Below are positions 41,482 through 49,065 of a stretch of DNA of 53,159 nt, in pieces. Under the pieces are notes generated by a model. It did not search any database. It saw nothing but the letters and a program-made list of their open reading frames with translations, and had not been told where the DNA came from. Position 1 is the stretch's first letter. Every line of letters begins with the position of its first letter. This DNA is from an uncultured Bacteroidota bacterium. GTDB lineage: Bacteria; Bacteroidota; Bacteroidia; Chitinophagales; LD1. The position numbers and the translations under genes were made by a program. Location: assembly GCA_903861145.1 (NCBI GenBank), contig CAIOTH010000140.1, positions 1 to 53,159 of the forward strand, in the 5' to 3' direction.

Positions 41482-42384
41482 CTATTTGCTCAATATCTTT
41501 ATTTCAACCCGGCGGTTTTGGGTTTTGTCCGATTCGGTAATCTCCCGCACCTTGGGGTATTTACCACCTAAACCAACAAAGGTCATTCGCTCGGGTTCAA
41601 CGCCGTTATCAACCAGGTAGAGGTATATTTCTTTGGCGCGCTGTAATGATAAATCTTCGGTGTAGGTGTCCTGGTCCATGGCATCAGCCTGGTAATCGGG
41701 CAGGCAACAAACATGGCCACGTATTTGAATCCTTAGCGTTTTATTAGCCAGCATGGTATTAAGCAAAACAGCCAGGTTGGGCTTCGATTCGTGCATGATG
41801 ATGTGCCGGTTGGGATAGAAGTTGATGTTCTTCAACTCCAGCAAATCATTTACCTGTAATTTGCTTATGTCGAGGGTTGGGCCTTTAACCGAGTCTAAAA
41901 GGGGTGCCGGTGCTTTGGCAGATAGCTCAATGGGTTTAGTATTCCTTTCAGGCGAAATTGCCAGTGTGAAGATGATTTCGACCCGGCGGTTATTGTAACG
42001 TTTTAATGAATCAAGATTATTGTTCAACGGCTTGCGTTTACCAAAGCTAATAACGCTGGTAACAAGGCTATCGTTAATACCATGCGCAGTAAAATATGAC
42101 TTTATGACCTGACCTCTTTTTTGCGATAGTGCATCGTTATATTCATTACTTCCTATCGAATCGCAATGCCCGACAATGCTTATTTGCCCAACCCTTAAAG
42201 TTTCATGTTTCATCAAATACAAAAGGCTATCGAGGTGCCTTTTTGCTTCGGCGTTTATTTGGTACGAGTTATAATCGAAATGCACCACAAACACAGGGCT
42301 CAAAACCTGTTGCACCAACTGATTACCCTGCCCCGAAGCGCGGCAGAACATCAATAGCAATATGGCAACTACTAACTTATGCAT
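41482..42384 (-). CDS. Protein with two tandem OmpA-like peptidoglycan-binding domains
   Basis: Product of 300 residues with a signal peptide (MHKLVVAILLLMFCRASGQ). Domain 1 (about 28-140): VVHFDYNSYQINAEAKRHLDSLLYLM, ISIVGHCDSIGSNEYNDALSQKRGQVIKSYF, SFGKRKPL, NNRRVEIIF. Domain 2 (about 178-300): LKNINFYPNRHIIMHESKPNLAVLLNTM, IQIRGHVCCLPDYQ, LSLQRAKEIYLYLVDNGV, FVGLGGKYP, NRRVEIKIL. Both keep the Arg of NRRVEI and the Gly-His pair; only the first keeps the Asp of GHxD, while the second has GHVCC. No barrel is present. Likely a periplasmic peptidoglycan-binding protein. Confidence 0.85.
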   Translation of the reverse strand: MHKLVVAILLLMFCRASGQGNQLVQQVLSPVFVVHFDYNSYQINAEAKRHLDSLLYLMKHETLRVGQISIVGHCDSIGSNEYNDALSQKRGQVIKSYFTAHGINDSLVTSVISFGKRKPLNNNLDSLKRYNNRRVEIIFTLAISPERNTKPIELSAKAPAPLLDSVKGPTLDISKLQVNDLLELKNINFYPNRHIIMHESKPNLAVLLNTMLANKTLRIQIRGHVCCLPDYQADAMDQDTYTEDLSLQRAKEIYLYLVDNGVEPERMTFVGLGGKYPKVREITESDKTQNRRVEIKILSK

Positions 42385-42439
42385 TGTAAGATTAACGATA
42401 CAAGGTAAGGCTTATTGTTAACTACAACGAAGCGCCCGG

Positions 42440-42808
42440 CTATTCGAAGAAAATCATCTTTAAAGCAGTAATTACCATAACGCCGGCAAATACCTTCTTA
42501 ACCACAGCATCCGGCAAACCAATAGCCAATTTTGAACCTAACCAACCGCCTAATATAAAAGCAACTGCTATTATAAGTGCATACTTCATGTTTACATAAC
42601 CGGCTTTATAATAATTCATGGCAGCCAATATGCCTATGGGTGGTAACATAACGGCAACGCTGGTGCCCTGGGCTTCTTTGGCGCTTAAACTCAATACCAT
42701 CATCAGCGCAGGTATAATAATTAATCCACCACCAAGGCCAACCATGCCGCCTAAAACGCCGGCTGCAAGGCCAATAAGAATTAGAACCATGAGTGTGTAT
42801 GTATCCAT
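42440..42808 (-). CDS. Half-size TauE/SafE (TSUP) family membrane protein
   Basis: Product of 122 residues with four predicted membrane helices. The N-terminal GLAAGVLGGMVGLGGGLIIIPALMM is the glycine-rich TauE/SafE motif, and QGTSVAVMLPPIGILAAMNYYKAGYVNMKYALIIAVAFILGGWLGSKLA completes one TauE repeat. Typical family members are ~250 residues with two inverted repeats; this is a single repeat and would have to dimerise. It is complete (proper start and stop, no sign of a second half nearby), so it is probably a natural half-size form. Substrate unknown (sulfite, organosulfonate or other anion in relatives). Confidence 0.82.
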   Translation of the reverse strand: MDTYTLMVLILIGLAAGVLGGMVGLGGGLIIIPALMMVLSLSAKEAQGTSVAVMLPPIGILAAMNYYKAGYVNMKYALIIAVAFILGGWLGSKLAIGLPDAVVKKVFAGVMVITALKMIFFE

Positions 42809-42886
42809 GAGTATTATTTTAGAGCTAAGTTGACCAAAATTAGCATACCACTCACCCGATTTATTAGCGTAGCTAAAATTAAGTTT

Positions 42887-44287
42887 CTATTGGATTACGA
42901 AAGAACCAGAGGCAATGTATTCCCCATTGCCACCGTATATACGGTACAAGTAAGTTCCGTTGGCTTCACCAATTAAATCAATTTCGTTTTTGCCGTTATT
43001 AAGATTTGATTGATGTATCCGTTGCCCAAGCAAATTATAGATTTGAATCGTCTGCATACCCTGCAAATTCTCTATGGAAAAATTAACCCGCCCATTAGTG
43101 GGGTTAGGGAAAACATGAATTTTGTTGTTTAACGAATTATCCTCGACACTGCTTGTATTACATGAATACTGAGCAATATTAAGCGCTCCGATTCCACCGG
43201 CCTGTCCGAAGGCGCCTGCCACATAAAGGTTTGCATTAAATGTATCTATTGAAGTAATCCCACCAGAAGTTCCACCAGAAAAACTTGACCATGTTACCCC
43301 ATTCCAGGCTGCAATATTTGTTACTGTTTGAGTGCCGGCGGTTGTAAAGCTTCCTGCAACAATAATTTCCCCATTTAAAGCAAGTAAGGTGTTAACAGAG
43401 AGATATGCGCCACCACTTATGCCACCATCTACATCTTCCCAAAGTGTTCCAGTCCATTTCGAAATGTTACTTATTGTTGTGCCACTTGCAGTTGATAAAT
43501 TGGAGCCGGCAACATATAAATCCCCTTGGTAGGCTGCAATGGCGTAAACGACCGATGCACTATCTGCAGAAGTTCCAATCCCATTCTGTAGCGCCGACCA
43601 AGCTGTGCCATTCCATGACGCTATATTTGTTGCTGTAATAGAACCAGCGCTATCGAACTGCCCACCGGCAAAAAGTTTACCACTAAACGGGGTTAAGCAT
43701 TCAACATAACTATATAGTGAATGAAGCCCCCCGCCTACATCTGACCACAAAGTATCATTCCACATAGCAATATTATGAACCGGTATTCCGCCTGCGGTGT
43801 CAAAATATCCAGCAACATAAAGTAAGCCATTATAAGTTGCCATCGAAATGACTGAAGAATAATTACCTCCAACCCCAGCAGCAACGGCTGACCATGATGT
43901 TCCATTCCATTTGGCAATATTCTTTGCCGCTATTCCCCCGACTGTATCAAAAACACCTCCAATATATAGTTCGTTATGATATACCGCCAATGAATTTACG
44001 CTATTGGGTGGATATGCTCCCTTAATACCAGCGCCCAGCGGTGCCCATGAGTTTCCATTCCACATAGCTATATCAGATGCTGTTTGTCCATTTGCAATAT
44101 CAAAAACCCCGGCAACAATCAGGTTGTCATTATACGTGGACATGGCCAATACAGCATCAAAATTGGGGTTGGCACCTATCCCCGCATCTAACGCAGACCA
44201 ACAACCTTGAGCATTAAGGCTACGGGTGAGTAACGTTTGCAAAAAAATGAGCCCGTAAATGACAGCAATAATGTAAACCCGCTTCAT
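42887..44287 (-). CDS. Secreted seven-repeat beta-propeller-like protein with T9SS type A tail
   Basis: Product of 466 residues. Signal peptide (MKRVYIIAVIYGLIFLQ...LNAQ); residues about 29-385 hold seven repeats of ~50 residues, each with the pattern W-xxLxxGI ... VxxLxxYNxxLYVAGxFDTAGG ... xxNIAxWNGTxW; the last ~75 residues are a Por secretion tail (KIHVFPNPTNGRVNFSIENLQGMQTIQIYNLLGQ). Seven blade-sized repeats suggest a closed seven-bladed propeller. No catalytic motif is seen; such exported propellers may bind glycans or proteins at the surface (inference). Single gene. Confidence 0.82.
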   Translation of the reverse strand: MKRVYIIAVIYGLIFLQTLLTRSLNAQGCWSALDAGIGANPNFDAVLAMSTYNDNLIVAGVFDIANGQTASDIAMWNGNSWAPLGAGIKGAYPPNSVNSLAVYHNELYIGGVFDTVGGIAAKNIAKWNGTSWSAVAAGVGGNYSSVISMATYNGLLYVAGYFDTAGGIPVHNIAMWNDTLWSDVGGGLHSLYSYVECLTPFSGKLFAGGQFDSAGSITATNIASWNGTAWSALQNGIGTSADSASVVYAIAAYQGDLYVAGSNLSTASGTTISNISKWTGTLWEDVDGGISGGAYLSVNTLLALNGEIIVAGSFTTAGTQTVTNIAAWNGVTWSSFSGGTSGGITSIDTFNANLYVAGAFGQAGGIGALNIAQYSCNTSSVEDNSLNNKIHVFPNPTNGRVNFSIENLQGMQTIQIYNLLGQRIHQSNLNNGKNEIDLIGEANGTYLYRIYGGNGEYIASGSFVIQ

Positions 44288-44384
44288 AACACTACTCAGT
44301 TTTACACTAAAATATAGATCTTATTTTATATTGTCGGCACTTTATTTATACGGAGCTTGAATTGTTAATAGCTTAAGGATAAAG

Positions 44385-45980
44385 CTACTCAATCGTAGCT
44401 TTAAACATCTCTTCCTTGCTCTTCGGTTTACGGTCAACCTGCCACTTAAAATCTTTAAGTTGAAACTGGTCCTTAGCCATCATTTTTATAGGCGTAAAAA
44501 CCGCCTCCGGCTTTTTAAGAAATACTATCTTAACAATCTTCTTGTCCTTAAAATAGATAGCAATATTGGTTGATACCGCCTTGTTGCTGCCTATGTATTT
44601 GTTCTTATCATCCTTACCAAAATAAAGACTTTCACCATTGCCTTTTACGTCCAGCTTATTCAGTTCATTATTCACAAAATACCCAAAGATATTGGTGCCT
44701 TTTATCTGATCGTAATACTTAGCACCTGATGGAGAAATAATGAAGCCCGATTTGTAGATAGAGAAGTTATCGGCCTTTTGGTTTTTGGTATGCAGGTAAA
44801 CTGTATCGCCGCTCATTTGCACATCGTTGGTCCATATAACAGGCTTGTAATACATTCTAAAAGTCGAGTCTTCGAAAGTATAAAACAACGAATCGCAAAC
44901 GCCCTGCATATCCTTCATAAACATGCGCACCTTATGGTAGGCAAAGAAATTCCGTACCGTATCCTTTTCCGATTTAGTCATGCTCTTCAAAGTGTCCGCC
45001 GCAAGCAAAAGCGAGTCCTTATCCATTTTGTAAATGAGCAGTGGCCGCTCCGTAGCCATTATATACTGGCGCTGGTCAATGTATTCTCCATAGTGTCCGT
45101 GTATTTCAACCGCCATACTTGAGTCTACCCATTTAAAACGCCCTATTGCCTTGCCAAAGCCCCGAAAGCGCTCATAATAAAGGCTATCTGCCCAAATACG
45201 TTGCGGCGGATTAACAACTACCGTGTTTTTACCGAACGAAGAGACATCCTTCTTACTATCGTACCAGCCGTTGTTACAGTATATCGTACTGTTTTTGTTG
45301 AATATTACCGTATTGCCGAAAAAGGTTGAAAGCTTGGTATCAACGTTATATTTCAGGGTATCTGAATTAAGCCTGTAATTGGGATCGTTAATCTTCACAT
45401 CCCCCTGAAAATAGGCATCGTGTAAAGTGTTATAATAATGCGCCCGCTGGCTGGTAATAACCGTTGAGTCTTTAAGTATTCTTCCCCCACTCAAATAGTA
45501 CGATACTTTGCCTTTAGTATCATAAAACAACTCGTCCGTATACAGCACCATTTTCGAGTCGGTAAGTTTGGCGTTGCCTTTCAACAAGGCAAGTTTCTTT
45601 TCACTATCGTAATTAAGAAAGTTAGAGTAAGCGTTAACCGTATCCTGGTGTATATGCACCCGGCCCCACGCATCCACCGAATTGTTGGCTTTGTCAATAT
45701 TGGCACTATCGCACCACATTAAAACCTGGTCCTGTTTTAATTCAACGTTACCAATTAGCTTGGTAAATTTTTTACCGTTTATCTCATCAAACTTAAGCTC
45801 GTCCGAATGTAATATCTGTACTTCCTTTTTACCGCTGTTACCTGTCGTATCGGTAGGCGGTGGTGTTTGGGCAAAACCAATATATCCCAATAGCAGAAAT
45901 ATCACAGACAGGCCCCAATGGGCTATGGTTTCCTCTTTAGGGCACGGAAGGAGTCGGCGATTTAAGTTTGCCTTTATCAC
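44385..45980 (-). CDS. OstA/LptA-like periplasmic protein
   Basis: Product of 531 residues, apparently starting at GTG, with a late signal peptide (hydrophobic stretch VIFLLLGYIGFAQ near 26-38). The body is a long series of OstA/LptA beta-jellyroll repeats: VQILHSDELKFDEINGKKFTKLIGNVELKQDQVLMWCDSANI, VDAWGRVHIHQDTVNAYSNFLNYDSEKKLALLKGNAKLTD, AYFQGDVKINDPNYRLNSDTLKYN and so on. LptA-type proteins bridge LPS from inner to outer membrane; at 531 residues this is two to three times LptA and fits the Bacteroidota OstA-like family. It sits in the run amidase-MlaD-OstA, divergent from LptD, so a role in LPS export is well supported by context. Confidence 0.85.
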   Translation of the reverse strand: MIKANLNRRLLPCPKEETIAHWGLSVIFLLLGYIGFAQTPPPTDTTGNSGKKEVQILHSDELKFDEINGKKFTKLIGNVELKQDQVLMWCDSANIDKANNSVDAWGRVHIHQDTVNAYSNFLNYDSEKKLALLKGNAKLTDSKMVLYTDELFYDTKGKVSYYLSGGRILKDSTVITSQRAHYYNTLHDAYFQGDVKINDPNYRLNSDTLKYNVDTKLSTFFGNTVIFNKNSTIYCNNGWYDSKKDVSSFGKNTVVVNPPQRIWADSLYYERFRGFGKAIGRFKWVDSSMAVEIHGHYGEYIDQRQYIMATERPLLIYKMDKDSLLLAADTLKSMTKSEKDTVRNFFAYHKVRMFMKDMQGVCDSLFYTFEDSTFRMYYKPVIWTNDVQMSGDTVYLHTKNQKADNFSIYKSGFIISPSGAKYYDQIKGTNIFGYFVNNELNKLDVKGNGESLYFGKDDKNKYIGSNKAVSTNIAIYFKDKKIVKIVFLKKPEAVFTPIKMMAKDQFQLKDFKWQVDRKPKSKEEMFKATIE

Positions 45981-46068
45981 AATAACAAAAATGCTAAAAG
46001 CAATCAGTAAACAAAGATTAAAGTAGAGGATATTGTAAACGTTTGATGTTTAACGGCAAAAAGCGGTT

Positions 46069-47025
46069 TTATTTTCCCGATTCGTTATCACGCACAATTC
46101 TGCGTTGCTCAGCTTTTTTGCTGCCCAGTACATTGATGTCTATATAGCGGTATGGACGTGCTTTAACGTCTTTCAGCAAAACGTTCAGGTTAGCAACCGC
46201 TGAGTCAACTTTGCCATAAAGCTCATCGCCTTTCAGCAATTTACCCATGGTGCCTTTGCCTTCATTCAAGTCGGTAACTACGGCGTTAAGTTGGGTTATA
46301 GTGTTATTCAGGTTTTGAACAGTTTGCTTGATGTTGGCCTGCTGCAACGAATCGGTAAAGTTGTTGGCGTTTGCCAGTATTTTGGTGATAGAGGCATTGT
46401 AACCTTCAAAATTGGCAGTTATAGTCTTAATATTCTCAATGGTTAATTGCAGGTTTTGCTGGTTTTGGTCGAGAATGCCATTAACCTTATTAAAGGTGGT
46501 GAAAATGCTGCGCTTATCATTAGCATCGAACATAATTTTGATGCCCCCGATTGCTGAGTCAAGTTTAGGCAACATCGTTTTAACATCCAACATAATGGGG
46601 TCAATCTGCGAGCCTAGTTGCTCGGTAATGTCCTTTTTGAAAAGGGTACTGATAGTATCTCCATCATTCATATACTCTGCCGAATGGCCAAAAACCAACC
46701 TTACTTTTTTGCTACCCAAAAAATCGGTTGAAACCAAAAGCGCGCAGGTGCTATCGCTTTTAGGCACTTTTACGTTCTTGTCTAAATCAAGTTCAACAAC
46801 AATTTTACCATTATCGGGGTTGCGCTCCATAGTACCAACCCGCCCAATGGGAAATCCGTTAATTTCAACGATGTTAGACTTGTATAGCCCATCCACTCTG
46901 TCGTAAACAGCAAAGTAAACGTTCTTCCTAACGAAAAGATTAGTGCCCTTCAGAAAGTAAAATCCTAAAATGAAAATGGCAATTGTGATGGTAGTAAAAA
47001 TTCCAACCTTGGCCTGGTTCGTCAC
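46069..47025 (-). CDS. MlaD-family (MCE domain) lipid transport protein
   Basis: Product of 318 residues starting at GTG (VTNQAKVGIFTTITIAIFILGFYFLKG). One N-terminal membrane helix (about 9-25), one MCE domain (about 38-115: YFAVYDRVDGLYKSNIVEINGFPIGRVGTME...VELDLDKNVKVPKS...FLGSKKVRLVFG), then a long helical part (150-300) that forms a coiled coil in MCE hexamers. It is the substrate-binding part of a phospholipid ABC system (Mla-type) in the periplasm. The ATPase/permease genes are not in the window. It has its own promoter (47042-47071) inside the amidase-OstA run. Confidence 0.88.
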   Translation of the reverse strand: MTNQAKVGIFTTITIAIFILGFYFLKGTNLFVRKNVYFAVYDRVDGLYKSNIVEINGFPIGRVGTMERNPDNGKIVVELDLDKNVKVPKSDSTCALLVSTDFLGSKKVRLVFGHSAEYMNDGDTISTLFKKDITEQLGSQIDPIMLDVKTMLPKLDSAIGGIKIMFDANDKRSIFTTFNKVNGILDQNQQNLQLTIENIKTITANFEGYNASITKILANANNFTDSLQQANIKQTVQNLNNTITQLNAVVTDLNEGKGTMGKLLKGDELYGKVDSAVANLNVLLKDVKARPYRYIDINVLGSKKAEQRRIVRDNESGK

Positions 47026-47041
47026 TCAATTAAAGTTTTGC

Positions 47042-47071
47042 CAAAAATATACTTTTGAACTATAAATCAAA
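47042..47071 (-). promoter_or_regulatory. Promoter of the MlaD gene
   Basis: Minus strand: TTTG (plus 47068-47071), 18 bases, then TATTTTTG (plus 47042-47049). Transcription would start about 10 bases before the GTG of MlaD, giving a very short leader. A second box (TACTTTTG) on the plus strand at 47050-47057 points the other way with no gene to serve. Confidence 0.55.
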
Positions 47072-47085
47072 ATAAAAGCACAAGC

Positions 47086-48957
47086 TTATTGATTTTCCAT
47101 GGCCTTAAGCTTCTCTGGCCCAAACCGCACACCATTCTTAAAGCCTACAATAAAAGCGTCTTTATAGCCCACAGAATTAGCAATGGCCAACTTGCTTTTT
47201 GCTTCAGCAAGCGTTTTAGAATTGCCCGAATAATAGCGAATCAAACCATTGGTAGCTATCGTTTCGTCAGTAATTTCTCCCAAAGCCTTAGTTACCTTAG
47301 TTACTTCAGTAGGTTTCATAGGCCCTTTCAAAGCAATCAACTGAATTTTATAAGTCATTACATTCGACTCCGCGTTGCTGCTGGCGGTTTTAACCGCAGG
47401 ATGAGTAGTTTCCTCATTAGCCGCCGGTTTCTTCTCGGGCTTCCTTGAGGCAACAGGTTTTTCCTCCGTTTTTACCGGGGCCGGGGTCTTTTCAGGTTTC
47501 GGTTCGGTTTTAACCGGCTTGGTTTCGGTAACTACAGGTTTACTTTCCGGTTTAGCCGGTTTGGTTTCTGTAACTAACGGCTTGTTCTCGGTAACAACCG
47601 GTTTGCTTACCGGCTTTTCGGTTTCAATAGTGGCGCCGCCCGAGTTACCAGCCGTTATCTTCTTGGCCTCAACCACTGGTTGTTTCGTCTCTACCGGCTT
47701 AGATTCAGCAACGTGCTTTTGGGTCGGCGTATCAATTACTGCCGGTTTAGGTGCCGGGTTTACTTCTGCCTTCGGTGCCAGGTTTTCCACAACCGCCTCA
47801 TGCTTCTCGGGTTTAACTTCGGTAGTAGTTGTTTTTACCGGTGGATTGGTTACAACAGTTTCAGGCGCTGGTTTATTCTCCTTCTTCACAGGTGCAGGCT
47901 CAACAGGCTTCTCCGCCTCCGGCGAGATGCCGCCGCCGCTTGCATTATCAAGCGGTTTCCTGATTTTTCGCCCGCTTAATAATGTGGCGGTAATATTATC
48001 CGGTTCCGGCTCGCTTACCACCGGTGTTGGCGCAACCGCTGGTTTTTCATTGCCGATTGGCTTAACTTCCTTAACTACAGGTTTAACGGGATTTGTTGTT
48101 ACAACCGAGGCTTCCTTATGGGTAACAACAGCAGTATCGGCACTTTGCGCTTTACGCTTGGCTTCCTCGTAAGCAAATTGCTCGCCTTCGCTATTCTCCA
48201 TTTCAAACTTATAGTCCTTAAAGGCCTTAAAAAGTGAACTGGCAATTTGGTCCTGGCCTTTATCCGAAGCTAAAAACTTCTCTTCAGTTGGATTAGAGAT
48301 GAATCCGATTTCTGAAAGCAAACTTGGCATGGCTGTTTTGTAAATAACATAAAAGCCAGCCTGCTTTACACCTAAACTTTTCCGCTTTGCGGTGCCTTCA
48401 TACTGGCCTTCAATTTTCGAAGCAATGTCGATGCTTTGGTCTAAAAAGGCATTTTGCTTCATACTCATGATGATGTGCCCTTCAGGGGTATTAGGGTCAA
48501 ACTCGTAGTTCTTATCACGGTCGTCTTCCAATAAAATAACCGAGTTTTCGCGTTTGGCTACCTCAAGGTTGGCTTCTGTGCGGTGCAATCCTAAAACATA
48601 AGTGCTGGTGCCATAAACAGTAGGGCTATTGTTCGAGTTACAATGTATGGCAATAAAAAGGTCGGCCTTGCTTTTGTTGGCTAGCTCAGCGCGCTCATGC
48701 AATTCAATAAAAACATCGGTTTTGCGGGTGTAAATAACCGTAACGTCAGGAAAATTCTTCTGTATATAATCGCCCAGTTTAAGCGCAACGGCCAATGAAA
48801 CATCCTTCTCATTGGTTTTACCGGGGCCCGTAGCACCCGGGTCTTTACCACCGTGGCCGGCATCAATAACTACTGTTTTAATGGCAAAATTCCCTCCGGC
48901 GTATGCCGAAACGGACACAATGATGAACAGAAGGAACAATAAGCGTTTAAAACTCAC
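47086..48957 (-). CDS. N-acetylmuramoyl-L-alanine amidase with long disordered linker and SPOR-like end
   Basis: Product of 623 residues starting at GTG, signal peptide MSFKRLLFLLFIIVSVSAYA. Residues about 26-245 are an Amidase_3 zinc domain: VVIDAGHGGKDPGA (His35), NEKDVSLAVALKLG (Glu50), ADLFIAIHCNSN (His), MPSLLSEIGFISNPTEE (catalytic Glu). Residues about 270-520 are a Pro/Lys/Val/Thr/Glu-rich low-complexity linker with many KPVVTE/ETKP words. The last ~85 residues (YKIQLIALKGPMKPTEVTK ... GVRFGPEKLKAM) resemble a SPOR peptidoglycan-binding domain. It cuts peptidoglycan cross-bridge stems during cell separation. Divergent from LptD. Confidence 0.9.
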   Translation of the reverse strand: MSFKRLLFLLFIIVSVSAYAGGNFAIKTVVIDAGHGGKDPGATGPGKTNEKDVSLAVALKLGDYIQKNFPDVTVIYTRKTDVFIELHERAELANKSKADLFIAIHCNSNNSPTVYGTSTYVLGLHRTEANLEVAKRENSVILLEDDRDKNYEFDPNTPEGHIIMSMKQNAFLDQSIDIASKIEGQYEGTAKRKSLGVKQAGFYVIYKTAMPSLLSEIGFISNPTEEKFLASDKGQDQIASSLFKAFKDYKFEMENSEGEQFAYEEAKRKAQSADTAVVTHKEASVVTTNPVKPVVKEVKPIGNEKPAVAPTPVVSEPEPDNITATLLSGRKIRKPLDNASGGGISPEAEKPVEPAPVKKENKPAPETVVTNPPVKTTTTEVKPEKHEAVVENLAPKAEVNPAPKPAVIDTPTQKHVAESKPVETKQPVVEAKKITAGNSGGATIETEKPVSKPVVTENKPLVTETKPAKPESKPVVTETKPVKTEPKPEKTPAPVKTEEKPVASRKPEKKPAANEETTHPAVKTASSNAESNVMTYKIQLIALKGPMKPTEVTKVTKALGEITDETIATNGLIRYYSGNSKTLAEAKSKLAIANSVGYKDAFIVGFKNGVRFGPEKLKAMENQ

Positions 48958-48970
48958 GTTCTGGATTTTT

Positions 48971-48978
48971 TATTTTTG
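48971..48978 (+). promoter_or_regulatory. -7 box of the LptD gene
   Basis: TATTTTTG, a perfect TAnnTTTG, on the plus strand between the divergent amidase and LptD genes. Because the first in-frame TTG (48976) lies inside this box, translation must begin farther downstream. Confidence 0.5.
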
Positions 48979-49004
48979 ACGCAGATTAACTCAGATTTCA
49001 CAAC
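48979..49004. repeat. CGCAGATTAACTCAGATT-type intergenic word
   Basis: ACGCAGATTAACTCAGATTT is a form of the CGCAGATT-containing intergenic words common in this phylum. Only one copy is in the window, and it lies in the predicted LptD leader. Confidence 0.35.
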
Positions 49005-49065
49005 TAAAAGCATTGTCTTATTTAGTTTTAACTTCTTTTGCTTGAATTTTCCGAACCTGACATAC

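Noticed and set aside
46412-46906. 164-codon plus-strand reading frame
   Set aside because: Antisense to MlaD, which has clear MCE domain motifs.
47519-48172. 217-codon plus-strand reading frame rich in Thr/Gly/Val
   Set aside because: It is the antisense of the Pro/Lys/Val/Thr-rich linker of the amidase gene; the low-complexity sequence stays open in several frames.
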